Source of the DNA: Desulfoluna sp942491485
GTDB taxonomy: Bacteria > Desulfobacterota > Desulfobacteria > Desulfobacterales > Desulfolunaceae
Direction of reading: 5' to 3'
Length of the DNA: 64,000 nucleotides
Assembly (NCBI GenBank): GCA_942491485.1
Contig: CALOAX010000011.1
Location: 372,001-436,000, forward strand
Part shown: positions 8,060 through 15,028 of the stretch, one piece after another
Layout: each line of letters starts with the position of its first letter
Numbering within the stretch: the stretch's first letter is position 1
The notes under the pieces: model-generated
What the model was told of the DNA's origin: nothing
Databases searched by the model: none
The model's input: only the letters and a program-made list of their open reading frames with translations
Translations under genes and position numbers: made by a program

Positions 8060-8842
8060 GTGCTCAATGTCCCAAGGTCTTCTGTATATTACAAAAAGAA
8101 ACGGGATATTTCTGAAGACCTGGCATTGATGAAGTTGATCGACAAGCAATACTTGAAAGAACCAACTTGGGGTAGCCGTTCAATGCGAAACTATCTTAGG
8201 CGACTGGGCTATAAAATCAATCGCAAACGAGTTCAGAGACTTATGCGAAAAATGGGCCTTGAGGCCATCTACCCAAAGCCCAAGACAACCAAGTTTAACC
8301 CTGAACACAAGGTATACCCTTATCTGCTTCGAGGGATGACAATTAATCAACCCAATCAGGTTTGGGTCAGTGATATCACCTATATACCGATGGATAGAGG
8401 GTTTATGTATCTATCCGTTGTAATGGATTGGCACAGCCGGAAAGTATTATCCTGGAGGCTATCCAATACCCTTGAGTCAGATTTCTGCGTTGAGGCCTTA
8501 AAAGAGGCAATTCACAATTATGGATGTCCCAAAATATTCAACACGGATCAAGGCTCCCAATACACAAGCGAGGCATTCACAGGAGTCTTAAAGGACCATT
8601 TCATAAAAATAAGTATGGACGGTCGAGGGAGATGCTTTGATAACATAATCGTTGAGCGTCTTTGGTGGACAGTGAAATACCACTATGTATACCTTCATGA
8701 ATTTGCCAATGGAACGGACTTACGCAAAGGCCTAAGAGGCTGGTTTAAAAGGTATAATACAGAACGTTTTCACCAATCTTTAGATGCATACACACCCGAC
8801 GAGATCTATCATGATCCCGGTTTATTAAAGAACGCTGCGTAA
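8060..8842 (+). CDS. IS3-family OrfB, DDE transposase domain
   Basis: 260 aa as read from the first ATG, but the frame is open upstream to about 7922, so it is probably made as an OrfAB fusion by -1 frameshifting. An HTH_21-like region (WGSRSMRNYLRRLGYKINRKRVQRLMRKM) precedes the rve integrase core. The catalytic residues are in VWVSDITYI (D), FNTDQGSQYTS (D) and IIVERLWWTVKYHYVY (E). It ends in the usual YNTERFHQSLDAYTPDE motif. The reading frame is intact, so the element may be active. Confidence 0.9.
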   Translation: MLNVPRSSVYYKKKRDISEDLALMKLIDKQYLKEPTWGSRSMRNYLRRLGYKINRKRVQRLMRKMGLEAIYPKPKTTKFNPEHKVYPYLLRGMTINQPNQVWVSDITYIPMDRGFMYLSVVMDWHSRKVLSWRLSNTLESDFCVEALKEAIHNYGCPKIFNTDQGSQYTSEAFTGVLKDHFIKISMDGRGRCFDNIIVERLWWTVKYHYVYLHEFANGTDLRKGLRGWFKRYNTERFHQSLDAYTPDEIYHDPGLLKNAA

Positions 8843-8855
8843 GCAGCAAAGGCGC

Positions 8856-8930
8856 CCAGCGCCACCCCCATGGCGCCAACTCCAGTCGCCCTACGGGCTC
8901 CCTCCGTTGGCGCCATGGGGGTGGCGCTGG
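8856..8930. repeat. Perfect 25-bp inverted repeat inside the IS
   Basis: Arms 8856-8880 and 8906-8930 are exact reverse complements (CCAGCGCCACCCCCATGGCG..., and its mirror), with a 25-base spacer. They lie 14 bp after the transposase stop. The hairpin would be very stable but has no following T-run. Confidence 0.9.
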
Positions 8931-9149
8931 AAAACCAACGGTGTCGACTTTTCGAGCTTAGTTGCCCCTCGGCATTGTTTAGTGATTGGGGTCCACCGTA
9001 CACACCACCAAGCTTAGGAACCATAAAACCGTGACGCGAATCCCACTCGGTAATGTAATAAAGTATCCCAAGAAATAAAAATGAAATGCCTAAAATATAC
9101 GAGCCCATATTTTTAATATTTTATTATGTGAAAATTCAGTGCATATGCC

Positions 9150-9236
9150 ACTTAACGCTATGCATGTGGGGCCGCCGAGCGAAGCGAGGGCACTGGCGCG
9201 GAGCGCCAGCAGTCCCTTACTATGCGTTTGTTAGCT
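9150..9236 (-). other. attC site of cassette 2
   Basis: AGCTAAC (9236-9230) to GTTAAGT (9156-9150), 87 bp. Same type as the site at 3259-3344: AAGGGACTGC arm, GGCGCTCCGCGCC central hairpin, CGGCGGCCCCACATGC arm. Confidence 0.87.
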
Positions 9237-9833
9237 TTTTAAACCGGTTGTCTTAGATAGAATTACGTCGTCACAAGAAAAATCTTTAAATTCACAGTTT
9301 TCAAAGCTTGAACCATGAAATGAACCATTTGAAAAACTGGATTCCGAAAAGTTACAGTTCTTAAATTTGCAAAAACTAAAGTCGAATTTTTGTGATTTTA
9401 CCAGTTGAAAATTACAATTTGTAAATACAATTTCTCGACCCATAACCTTTGACATGTTTGCTTTTACAAAGCTCGTATCTATAAATGTTTTACCTAATAC
9501 CGATCCAGAGATATTCGCTTTAGTAAATGTACACCCAATAAAAGTATCTCGAAGGTTTGTGCCTAATCTCGAACTGTCAAAAACGCAGTTTTTAAAAGTG
9601 TTTCGATTTGCAAATTGACCGGCCTCAGAAAACTTCAAAAATGAAAAATCAAAATTTTCAAAGTCCATAGATGCTACAACTGAGTAGATTGTTAATCTTT
9701 TAAAGTCGATACGATTTTGGGGTGTTAACTTAATATCAAGCCCAGAGAAGTCTGGCGTCTTGATAAAGCCACCTTTTTTGCCGAAGTTTACACCGATGAT
9801 ACTGTTAATTTTTGAAATTAGTTCATCATTCAT
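9231..9833 (-). CDS. Cassette 2 protein: pentapeptide-repeat protein
   Basis: 200 aa. From about residue 50 on, the chain follows the pentapeptide rule A(D/N)LXX with central F or L every five residues (for example FKNCVFDSSRL, FIGCTFTKANISGS, FKNCNFSESSFSNGSFHG). This predicts a right-handed quadrilateral beta-helix. The first 50 residues are a separate polar segment. No membrane segment or signal. Pentapeptide proteins of the Qnr type protect gyrase from quinolones, but many others have unknown roles and nothing here shows which applies. It starts about 25 bp inside the cassette and ends in its own attC. Confidence 0.85.
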   Translation of the reverse strand: MNDELISKINSIIGVNFGKKGGFIKTPDFSGLDIKLTPQNRIDFKRLTIYSVVASMDFENFDFSFLKFSEAGQFANRNTFKNCVFDSSRLGTNLRDTFIGCTFTKANISGSVLGKTFIDTSFVKANMSKVMGREIVFTNCNFQLVKSQKFDFSFCKFKNCNFSESSFSNGSFHGSSFENCEFKDFSCDDVILSKTTGLKS

Positions 9834-9858
9834 TTGTAACTCCGAGGAGTAGTAAGAA

Positions 9859-9964
9859 AGCTAACGCGTGGCTATGCCGACCCAAAAAGCTGATAGGGAC
9901 GGCGGTTGAAGTTACTAAAGACGTGGCCAGCTTTTTGGGGTCGGCCATTAGCCAATTGTTAGAT
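9859..9964 (-). other. attC site of cassette 1
   Basis: ATCTAAC (9964-9958) to GTTAGCT (9865-9859), 106 bp, with long complementary arms GGCCGACCCCAAAAAGCTGG / CAGCTTTTTGGGTCGGC. Its left outer core is the exact complement of the GTTAGAT left at attI, proving the cassette boundary. Confidence 0.88.
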
Positions 9965-9968
9965 TTTT

Positions 9969-10301
9969 TTAAAGCAGATCATATTCATTTTTTTCTTTTG
10001 TTCCGGGAATAAAACTCAACAGTAAGCCGAGTAACAAATTCCCGATGAGGGGAATTAGGTTTAACAAAAACCACCAACCTGATTTGTTCAGGTCATGAAG
10101 ACGTTTCACAGAAGTTGCTATCGCAGGCCAAATTATCAAAACATTGATGATCTTGACTGTGCCTGTGTCCAAGGAATACCCCTGGCTTCTGAAATAGTAT
10201 TGGGCAAACAAAATAATAGAAAATGGAATAACCCAATACAACCAGTATTGAGCTAAAGACAGCCTACCTTTTATGCTGATATATACCGGTATTATTTTCA
10301 T
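9969..10301 (-). CDS. Cassette 1 protein: DUF805 inner-membrane protein
   Basis: 110 aa, four predicted membrane segments. It has the DUF805 hallmarks: an N-terminal GRLSLAQYWLYW motif (usual form GR.sR.eyW.f), the central ATSVKRLHDLNKSGWW motif (R.RLHD.g.sGWW) and a final hydrophobic pair LIPLIGNLLLGLLLSF. E. coli YhaH is a relative; the role of the family is not established. As the first cassette it lies 11 bp from the attI crossover, so it is the gene best placed for expression from a promoter in the attI/intI leader. DUF805 genes are frequent cassette cargo in environmental integrons. Confidence 0.88.
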   Translation of the reverse strand: MKIIPVYISIKGRLSLAQYWLYWVIPFSIILFAQYYFRSQGYSLDTGTVKIINVLIIWPAIATSVKRLHDLNKSGWWFLLNLIPLIGNLLLGLLLSFIPGTKEKNEYDLL

Positions 10302-10311
10302 ATTTTGTAAA

Positions 10312-10318
10312 ATCTAAC
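10312..10318 (-). other. attI insertion core of the integron
   Basis: GTTAGAT on the minus strand, the 7-base core at which cassettes join. It is identified by its match to the outer core of cassette 1's attC (9958-9964). The flanking attI sequence extends rightwards towards intI. Confidence 0.8.
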
Positions 10319-10763
10319 ATTGGGAATAACCCGCACTTTTTTCCATGTATCACCTATATAACCCTGACATTTGGAGCGTATATCGTATATCCAAGGGGTT
10401 AAAGTGGAAAATCAGATGGGTTTTGGGTCCATGTTTGGTTGTTCAATACTACCGAACAAACTTTCCAGTTATGCCGGATGAGATCATAGTTCGCATCGCA
10501 AATCAAGAACAGATTGACAAACAGCGACAAACAGATGTAATTATCTAAATTAACGTTTAAATCCTTCTCATCTACTCTGACATCCTCCTACCCTGAGCCT
10601 TCAACGTATATTGATATACCGCGCCATTTCTGTCCATGTTTTGGCTTTAATATCGCAATAGGTGGACGAAATTCCACCTTTGACCATGGGTTTTCCATGT
10701 TTGCCCTCAGATATACCGCTGCAAAAAAGATTCGTGCACCACCAACTATCAAAGGAGTGAAAA
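10319..10763. other. attI / intI leader, non-coding
   Basis: 445 bp between the attI core and the integrase start, longer than in the well-known mobile integrons. It should hold the integrase-binding repeats, the intI promoter and any cassette promoter. Visible are two similar tracts, TATATTGATATACCGC (about 10607) and AGATATACCGCTGC (about 10710), and a TGTCCATGTTTTGG / TTTTCCATGTTTGCC pair. A 67-codon plus-strand reading (10345-10548) has no recognisable features. No LexA box could be identified with confidence. Confidence 0.5.
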
Positions 10764-11762
10764 GTGGAACCATTCCGCCCCAATCCCGAGTTGAGACTGC
10801 TGGACCAGTTAACCCAAGTGCTTCGCTATCATCATTACGCATACACCACCCAGAAGAGCTATCGCTCATGGATCAGGCACTACATTGGATACCACCAAAA
10901 CCGCCACCCGACAGAGATGGGAAAACCGGAAATCGAAGCATTTCTCTCATACCTTGCTGAGACGCGACGGGTATCGGCTTCGACCCAAAAACAGGCCCTT
11001 AACGCCATCGTTTTCTTCTACAAGAGAGTGCTCTTTATCCCTGTGGACGAGGCCCTTGAAATGGTCCGGGCAAAAAAGCAGAAACGGATGCCTGTGGTGC
11101 TCAGCCAGGATGAAGTCCAATCCGTTCTTTTCAACATGAAGGGGACCTACCGTCTCATGGGCAGATTGATGTACGGGGGCGGGCTTCGTCTCATGGAGTG
11201 CATCCGACTGAGGGTAAAAGACATCGATTTTTCCGGCGGACAGCTGTATATCCACATGGCCAAAGGAGGGAAAGACCGGGTAACCCTTCTTCCCCATGCC
11301 ATCCGTGATGAGCTGGCGCACCATGTGCAGCGGGTGCTGGGCCTCCATGATGAAGATCTGACCGAAGGATTCGGTGCGGTCTACATCCCCCCTGCCCTTC
11401 TGCGGAAATACCCGTCCAGTGCCAAGGATCCTGGTTGGCAGTATGTCTTTCCTTCACGGAACCGGTCCATCGACCCTGCCAGCGGCATTGAAAGACGGCA
11501 TCACGTCATGGAATCCGGTCTCCAAAAAGCGGTGAAGCGGGCGGTAAGAGAGACTGGAATCACCAAACGGGCCACCTCCCACACCTTCCGGCACTGCTTT
11601 GCCACCCATCTCCTTGAAAATGGCGTCAACATCCGGGTCGTCCAGGAGCTGATGGGGCACAGCGATGTCAAAACCACAGAGGTCTATACCCATGTCATGA
11701 ACAAGGGAATAAACGAAATTGCCTCCCCACTCGATGTCGCCATGGGAGTGGAGCCAGCTTAA
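10764..11762 (+). CDS. intI: Integron integrase IntI (tyrosine recombinase)
   Basis: 332 aa. N-terminal SAM-like DNA-binding domain (residues 10-100, HHYAYTTQKSYRSWIRHYI). Catalytic domain with R142 (GGGLRLMECIRLR), H273/R276 (SHTFRHCFATHLL), H299 (LMGHSD) and the nucleophile Y308 (TTEVYTHV). The IntI-specific insert is present at residues 192-230 (LHDEDLTEGFGAVYIPPALL, then RKYPSSAKDPGWQYVFPS). That insert separates integron integrases from XerC/D and binds the extrahelical bases of attC hairpins. It starts after AAAGGAGTGAAAAG. It is divergent from the cassette array, the standard arrangement. The frame is intact and all catalytic residues are present, so it is probably active. Confidence 0.96.
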   Translation: MEPFRPNPELRLLDQLTQVLRYHHYAYTTQKSYRSWIRHYIGYHQNRHPTEMGKPEIEAFLSYLAETRRVSASTQKQALNAIVFFYKRVLFIPVDEALEMVRAKKQKRMPVVLSQDEVQSVLFNMKGTYRLMGRLMYGGGLRLMECIRLRVKDIDFSGGQLYIHMAKGGKDRVTLLPHAIRDELAHHVQRVLGLHDEDLTEGFGAVYIPPALLRKYPSSAKDPGWQYVFPSRNRSIDPASGIERRHHVMESGLQKAVKRAVRETGITKRATSHTFRHCFATHLLENGVNIRVVQELMGHSDVKTTEVYTHVMNKGINEIASPLDVAMGVEPA

Positions 11763-11849
11763 ATAATAAATAACTACTCAGTTCATGTTAACTCAAAATG
11801 ATTCTCCGGGAGATCGGAAGCACATGCTAAATTAACATTGACGTTACAA

Positions 11850-11914
11850 CCTGTTTGTCAAACCCACGTTTTAAATCAGGTCAAAACTTGGCCCCCGGCA
11901 GGGCCGCCGGAGCC
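11850..11914 (-). repeat. Tip repeat, type 1
   Basis: Starts CCTGTTTGTCAAACCCA and ends GGGCCGCCGGAGC; the tip faces the stop of the thioesterase gene (11928). Family description: the invariant tip is GCCTCCGGCGG. Type 1 has the palindromic modules CCCTGCCGGGGGCC, AACTTTTGAAAAGTT and GACAAACAGGT behind it. Confidence 0.75.
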
Positions 11915-11927
11915 TAACAAACCTACC

Positions 11928-12392
11928 CTACCCCACCAAATACGTCCCTGTGCCCGCTGCAATAAGCGACTCGTCATCGTTATGGAACACGCTGCGCACC
12001 ACGGCCACCTTGTTGCCCAGTCTGAGCAACTCACCGGTAACGGTGAAGTACTCGCCTTTTCCCGGCCGGATATAATCCACCCGCATGTCAATGGTTCCCA
12101 TGCGGGTCAGCCGCTTTGTCAGCTCTTCAGGGGTGGCGTGTTTCATCTTTTTTATAACGCTCAACTGAGCGATGACACCGCCCGTGAAATCCAGGGCAGC
12201 GGCAATGACGCCCCCGTGAAGAATATGCTTGTGAGAATTGCCCACAAGTTCATCCTTCATGGCAATCTTCACCACGGCGGTATCAAGGGTCAGGGTCTCC
12301 ATTTTGATCCCGATCAGTTTGTTAAACGGCATCATGTTTTCATAAAACTCTGTCAGAACTTCAAACAACTCGTCATAATTGATGTCGGCCAT
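11928..12392 (-). CDS. Hotdog-fold thioesterase (PaaI/YigI-like)
   Basis: 154 aa from the ATG at 12392. The motif SHKHILHGGVIAAALDFTGG is the active-site loop and helix of PaaI-type thioesterases (HGG plus a following acidic residue). The strands TIDMRVDYIRPGKGEYFTVTGELLRLGNKVAVV match the second half of the hotdog fold, including the conserved RVDY.RPG turn. E. coli YigI, a medium/long-chain acyl-CoA thioesterase, has the same length and motif arrangement. It probably hydrolyses acyl-CoAs in the cytosol, in keeping with the beta-oxidation genes of this window. It stands alone between repeats. Confidence 0.82.
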   Translation of the reverse strand: MADINYDELFEVLTEFYENMMPFNKLIGIKMETLTLDTAVVKIAMKDELVGNSHKHILHGGVIAAALDFTGGVIAQLSVIKKMKHATPEELTKRLTRMGTIDMRVDYIRPGKGEYFTVTGELLRLGNKVAVVRSVFHNDDESLIAAGTGTYLVG

Positions 12393-12479
12393 AATGCCCC
12401 CATCTGGGTTTTTGATGTCATGCCTGACACATACCAACCCGGCTACATCACAGAAACACACGGTAATAACCCGTTATTT

Positions 12480-12713
12480 CTTTGACTTGATCGTTTTCTC
12501 ATAAAATATCCGGGCTATAGCCTATGATCTATAACCTATCGTCTATTAATACCGAAGCGCAGCGACTCATTGAACGAAGAACCAAGAACTACGCACCAAG
12601 AACGCTTTCCCCTTGCCCGTTGCCCGGTTTTCCCTATTCCCTATTCCCTATTCACTATTCACTACTAACCACTCACTATTCACTATGACCTATTGCCTAT
12701 TGCCCATCTTTTA
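12480..12713. repeat. Degenerate TATTCAC / CCTATT repeat tract with flanking unit
   Basis: 12484-12515 holds the right-end fragment of the CCCGGATATTTCA element (TTTTCTCATAAAATATCCGGGC). 12552-12605 carries GAAGCGCAGCGACTCATTGAACGAAGAACC, also found at about 20533 and 20704. 12630-12710 is a degenerate run of 7-mers (CCCTATT, CACTATT, CCTATTG). No gene. Confidence 0.7.
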
Positions 12714-13586
12714 CAGCCCCCTTGCCCCCTCACTCCTCAGATGCCTCATATCGCTGGAAGCAATCACGGCCTCCACCGTCTCAATCATTTTCGCCCGGTC
12801 TTTCTGCAACTCCCCGCTCACCGGCAGGTAATTGGAGGCGTGGGCCCCGACGAACTTCAACCCATCGATGGTGATATTCTCAAAAATGGTCCGCATCTCT
12901 TCAAGGGTCTCAAAGGGATCGGGAAGAATCAGGTCGCCTTTTTCATAGGAATGAAAAAGGACGGTGCCCGGAACCGGGGTGTAGGTCAAGGCGGCAAGGT
13001 AGCGGGGTTTCATGAGGTTGGTGATCTCGGCGGTGGCCTCGGCATGACGCCGTGCCGCGGCTCCCGTCCCTGCGATCCCCAGGAGCACCATGGAGGAGAG
13101 ATTGATATCGGCATCGGCCAGGTTCAGGCCAGCCTGAAGCATCTCCTGACTGGTAACGCCCTTCTTGATGGCGGCAAGCACCTCATCATCGCCGGACTCC
13201 ACCCCCAGATAGGCCTTGGTAAGGCCTGCGGACCTGAGGACTGCAAGGTCACCTCCCTTGGCGAGGGTGCTCTGCGGCCCCACATAGCTTCCCACATGCC
13301 GCAACGACGGAAAGGTGTTGTAAAGGGTGGTCAGGATTTCCACAAGAACAGGGGTTTCCATGGCAATGGCATCACCGTCACAGAGAAAGACCTTTTCGAG
13401 ATCCCCATAATGCTCTTTCGCCATGCGGATATCGGTCATGATCTCATCCAGTGATCGAACCCGATATCTCCTGTCCTTGTACATCCCGCAAAACGTGCAC
13501 TTGTTGTGAGAGCACCCGACGGTGCACTGCAGAAGGTAGCTGTTGGCCTCACTGAACGGCCTGAATACCTGGCCTTCGTATCGCAT
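12711..13586 (-). CDS. Radical SAM protein (B12-independent Fe-S oxidoreductase type)
   Basis: 291 aa from MRYEGQVFRP. The cluster-binding cysteines are in QCTVGCSHNKCTFCGMY: C25, C30 and C33 give a CX4CX2C spacing, with an extra C21. CX4CX2C is not the textbook CX3CX2C but is usual for this uncharacterised COG1032-like family. SAM-binding elements follow: VFLCDGDAIAM, YLGVESGDDEVL (the GVES motif) and SSMVLLGIAGTG. No extra C-terminal cluster. The substrate is unknown. The tip repeat at 13617 lies 30 bp upstream of the start, and an in-frame reading through it is an artefact. Confidence 0.82.
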   Translation of the reverse strand: MRYEGQVFRPFSEANSYLLQCTVGCSHNKCTFCGMYKDRRYRVRSLDEIMTDIRMAKEHYGDLEKVFLCDGDAIAMETPVLVEILTTLYNTFPSLRHVGSYVGPQSTLAKGGDLAVLRSAGLTKAYLGVESGDDEVLAAIKKGVTSQEMLQAGLNLADADINLSSMVLLGIAGTGAAARRHAEATAEITNLMKPRYLAALTYTPVPGTVLFHSYEKGDLILPDPFETLEEMRTIFENITIDGLKFVGAHASNYLPVSGELQKDRAKMIETVEAVIASSDMRHLRSEGARGL

Positions 13587-13616
13587 GGCGATAAACTCCT
13601 CTATTTTGAAAAAAAT

Positions 13617-13708
13617 GCCTCCGGCGGCGAGGTGGGCCACCTCGAAAGCTGGTTGCAAATGCTCCGGGGCTTCGCCCCTGCACATTTGCTTACGGGCTGC
13701 GCCCGTGG
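13617..13708 (+). repeat. Tip repeat, type 2 plus hairpin modules
   Basis: Tip, then CGAGGTGGGCCACCTCG hairpin, GCAAATG...CATTTGC module with the GGGGCTTCGCCCC hairpin inside, and an ACGGGCTGCGCCCGT hairpin. The tip faces the start of the radical SAM gene. Confidence 0.85.
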
Positions 13709-13775
13709 TTCATGAATCTTCCCCGGCAGGTAGAGTAGCCTGTCTCTCCACCAAAAGCCGTGATTTTTTTTCTCT

Positions 13776-13927
13776 ATGCCTATTTACTATTCTTGGCGGA
13801 GCGTAGCGACTCCACCACCTGTAGCCTTCAGCCATTCGCCCTTAGCCTGTAATAACACCAAGAACGCTTTTCCCTTCAGACCTTTGCCAGGTTTTTCTCT
13901 ATTCACTATTCACCACTCGCCATTCAC
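13776..13927. repeat. TATTCAC repeat tract with GGAGCGTAGCGACTC unit
   Basis: Second copy of the composite seen at 12480-12713: GGCGGAGCGTAGCGACTC, AACACCAAGAACGCTTTTCCC, then TATTCACTATTCACCACTCGCCATTCAC. It ends inside the last codons of the hydrolase gene. Confidence 0.65.
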
Positions 13928-14745
13928 TTGCGCAGCCTATTGCCTATCGCCTCCCACACCCCTTCCCACCCACACGAAAAATAGTGATCCTTTGCGTCAT
14001 CAACCACAACCGTTGTCAGTTGTCCTGAACTCGCATCCATGGTTTCCTGATGGGGATACCAGTTGTCCTGTTGGGGAAAGAAGATCGTCACATCGGATTC
14101 CCGCATCCCCAGCTCCGGCATGGAATCAATGCCGGGGATGAAGAGCTCTTTGAGAAACGTTCCCACGGGAAAAGCTCCGTTGAAGCCGTTCAGCACGGCT
14201 TCAAGGTTTCGTTCGTGCCAGTGCTCGGGATCGAGCCAGGTGGTGTCGGCAAGGGTATGCTTGAATAGCTTGGGGTCGCTGGCGAGGCGGGAGGTGACAA
14301 ACACGAACTCTCCGATGGTGCCCTGCTCGTACATGTAAAAAAGGGATCGCCGGGAATTAAGGACGGGGGCTGCGAAATAAAATGCCTTCACGGCAATGCC
14401 GCTGGCGGCAGCTTTAAGCCAGGCAGCGCATCCTCCGGAATGGCCGAAGGCGGTCAGGGGTCTCCTTGAGAGATTGTACTGATCAAGCAGGACTTTCAGG
14501 TCTTCGGCTGCGGATTCAACGGAGAGGTACCCTGTGGAGTTGCCATGGCCTCGGGGGTTGTAAAGAAGAATATCCCAACCCTGTTCGGTGAACTGAGAAA
14601 CGGGCATGGTGTACATCCGGCAATCGCCGCCCATGCAGGGCCAGAGGACAAAGCAGCCTTTGGTGTGTGGGGCTTTGGAGGGGATGAATGCAGCTTCGAT
14701 GGTGATGCCACAGGGCATGGGATGGTTTGTCCAGTCTATTTTCAT
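13924..14745 (-). CDS. Alpha/beta hydrolase
   Basis: 273 aa. The nucleophile elbow is GHSGG (TAFGHSGGCAAWLKAA), preceded by an oxyanion-side motif (WPCMGGDCRMY) and the strand LLYNPRGHGNS. The likely acid is the aspartate in QQDNWYPHQ, and the likely catalytic histidine is in DDAKDHYFSCGW near the C-terminus. No signal peptide, so cytosolic. Substrate not predictable. The last codons overlap the TATTCAC tract (ends AIGNRLRK), so the C-terminus may have been altered by repeat growth. Single gene. Confidence 0.8.
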   Translation of the reverse strand: MKIDWTNHPMPCGITIEAAFIPSKAPHTKGCFVLWPCMGGDCRMYTMPVSQFTEQGWDILLYNPRGHGNSTGYLSVESAAEDLKVLLDQYNLSRRPLTAFGHSGGCAAWLKAAASGIAVKAFYFAAPVLNSRRSLFYMYEQGTIGEFVFVTSRLASDPKLFKHTLADTTWLDPEHWHERNLEAVLNGFNGAFPVGTFLKELFIPGIDSMPELGMRESDVTIFFPQQDNWYPHQETMDASSGQLTTVVVDDAKDHYFSCGWEGVWEAIGNRLRK

Positions 14746-14774
14746 AGCATCCTAACCAGTAAAAAAACAGCTGT

Positions 14775-14877
14775 GCCTCCGGCGGGTCGCTTTTTGAAAA
14801 AAGCTCCGCAAAAACGTTCCGGTTGCATCCCCTTTTACCGCTTAGCCCCAATGGGGCTAAACGGTAAAAGGGGATGC
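14775..14877 (+). repeat. Tip repeat, type 4
   Basis: Tip GCCTCCGGCGGG, then GTCGCTTTTTGAAAAAAGCTCCGC, CAAAAACGTTCCGGTTGCATCCCC and a long hairpin around CTTAGCCCCAATGGGGCTAA. The tip faces the start of the hydrolase gene. Confidence 0.85.
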
Positions 14878-14943
14878 TTGCTCGTTAGGTCGAATACAGT
14901 CGCTAAACCAACGCCTTCGAATGGATCAAAATCAACCTCAAAG

Positions 14944-14995
14944 CCTGTTTGTCAAACTTTTCAAAAGTTTGGCTCCCGGCAGGGCCGCCGGAGGC
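14944..14995 (-). repeat. Tip repeat, type 1
   Basis: CCTGTTTGTCAAAC, AACTTTTCAAAAGTTT, then GGCAGGGCCGCCGGAGGC. The tip faces the 3' end of the FmdE-molybdopterin gene. It forms a back-to-back pair with 14775-14877. Confidence 0.88.
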
Positions 14996-15028
14996 GACTT
15001 TGAACTGAATAGATACGAAGGCAATACA

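Larger units (their letters stand above)
7646..8995 (+). mobile_element. IS3-family insertion sequence with CCG target duplication
   Basis: 1350 bp. The left end TGGTCCCCAAAAACTGGACA and the right end GATTGGGGTCCA are imperfect inverted repeats. CCG directly precedes the left end (7643-7645) and follows the right end (8996-8998), matching the 3-bp duplication usual for IS3. It carries orfA and orfB, orfB being in the -1 frame. A 25-bp perfect inverted repeat lies between the transposase stop and the right end. It is inserted in cassette 3 of the integron, opposite to the cassette genes. Confidence 0.9.
7389..9108 (-). pseudogene. Cassette 3 gene(s), split by the IS3-family element
   Basis: The two halves lie on either side of 7646-8995. 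The upstream half (9108-8999) opens MGSYILGISFLFLGILYYI, a membrane helix. The downstream half (7645-7389) encodes a second membrane helix (VVFISLVGVITILWAAI) and a zinc-ribbon-like tail with ICADCSKIF and SCPFCNAK pairs. Removing the IS and one CCG copy joins the halves out of frame: the upstream frame then stops within about 20 codons. So either a frameshift also occurred, or the cassette carried two overlapping small genes. Cassette boundaries (9155 and 7273) show that this was one cassette of about 530 bp before insertion. Confidence 0.65.
2467..11762. mobile_element. Chromosomal integron: intI, attI and seven gene cassettes
   Basis: The integrase reads rightwards, and the cassettes read leftwards from attI (10312-10318). 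Each cassette holds one minus-strand gene followed by an attC. The outer cores agree around the array. attI leaves GTTAGAT and the first attC carries its complement at 9958-9964. The next pairs are GTTAGCT, GTTAAGT, GTTATCC, GTTAAAT, GTTAACT and GTTGGGC. This pairing is expected only if each segment was once a circular cassette. Cassette genes are visibly A+T-rich compared with the GC-rich backbone, which fits lateral acquisition. Two later insertions interrupt the array: an IS3-family element (7646-8995) and a group II intron (4204-6385). Confidence 0.9.

Noticed and set aside
10345..10548. 67-codon plus-strand frame between attI and intI
   Set aside because: No ribosome binding site, no family features, and it occupies the attI/promoter leader.
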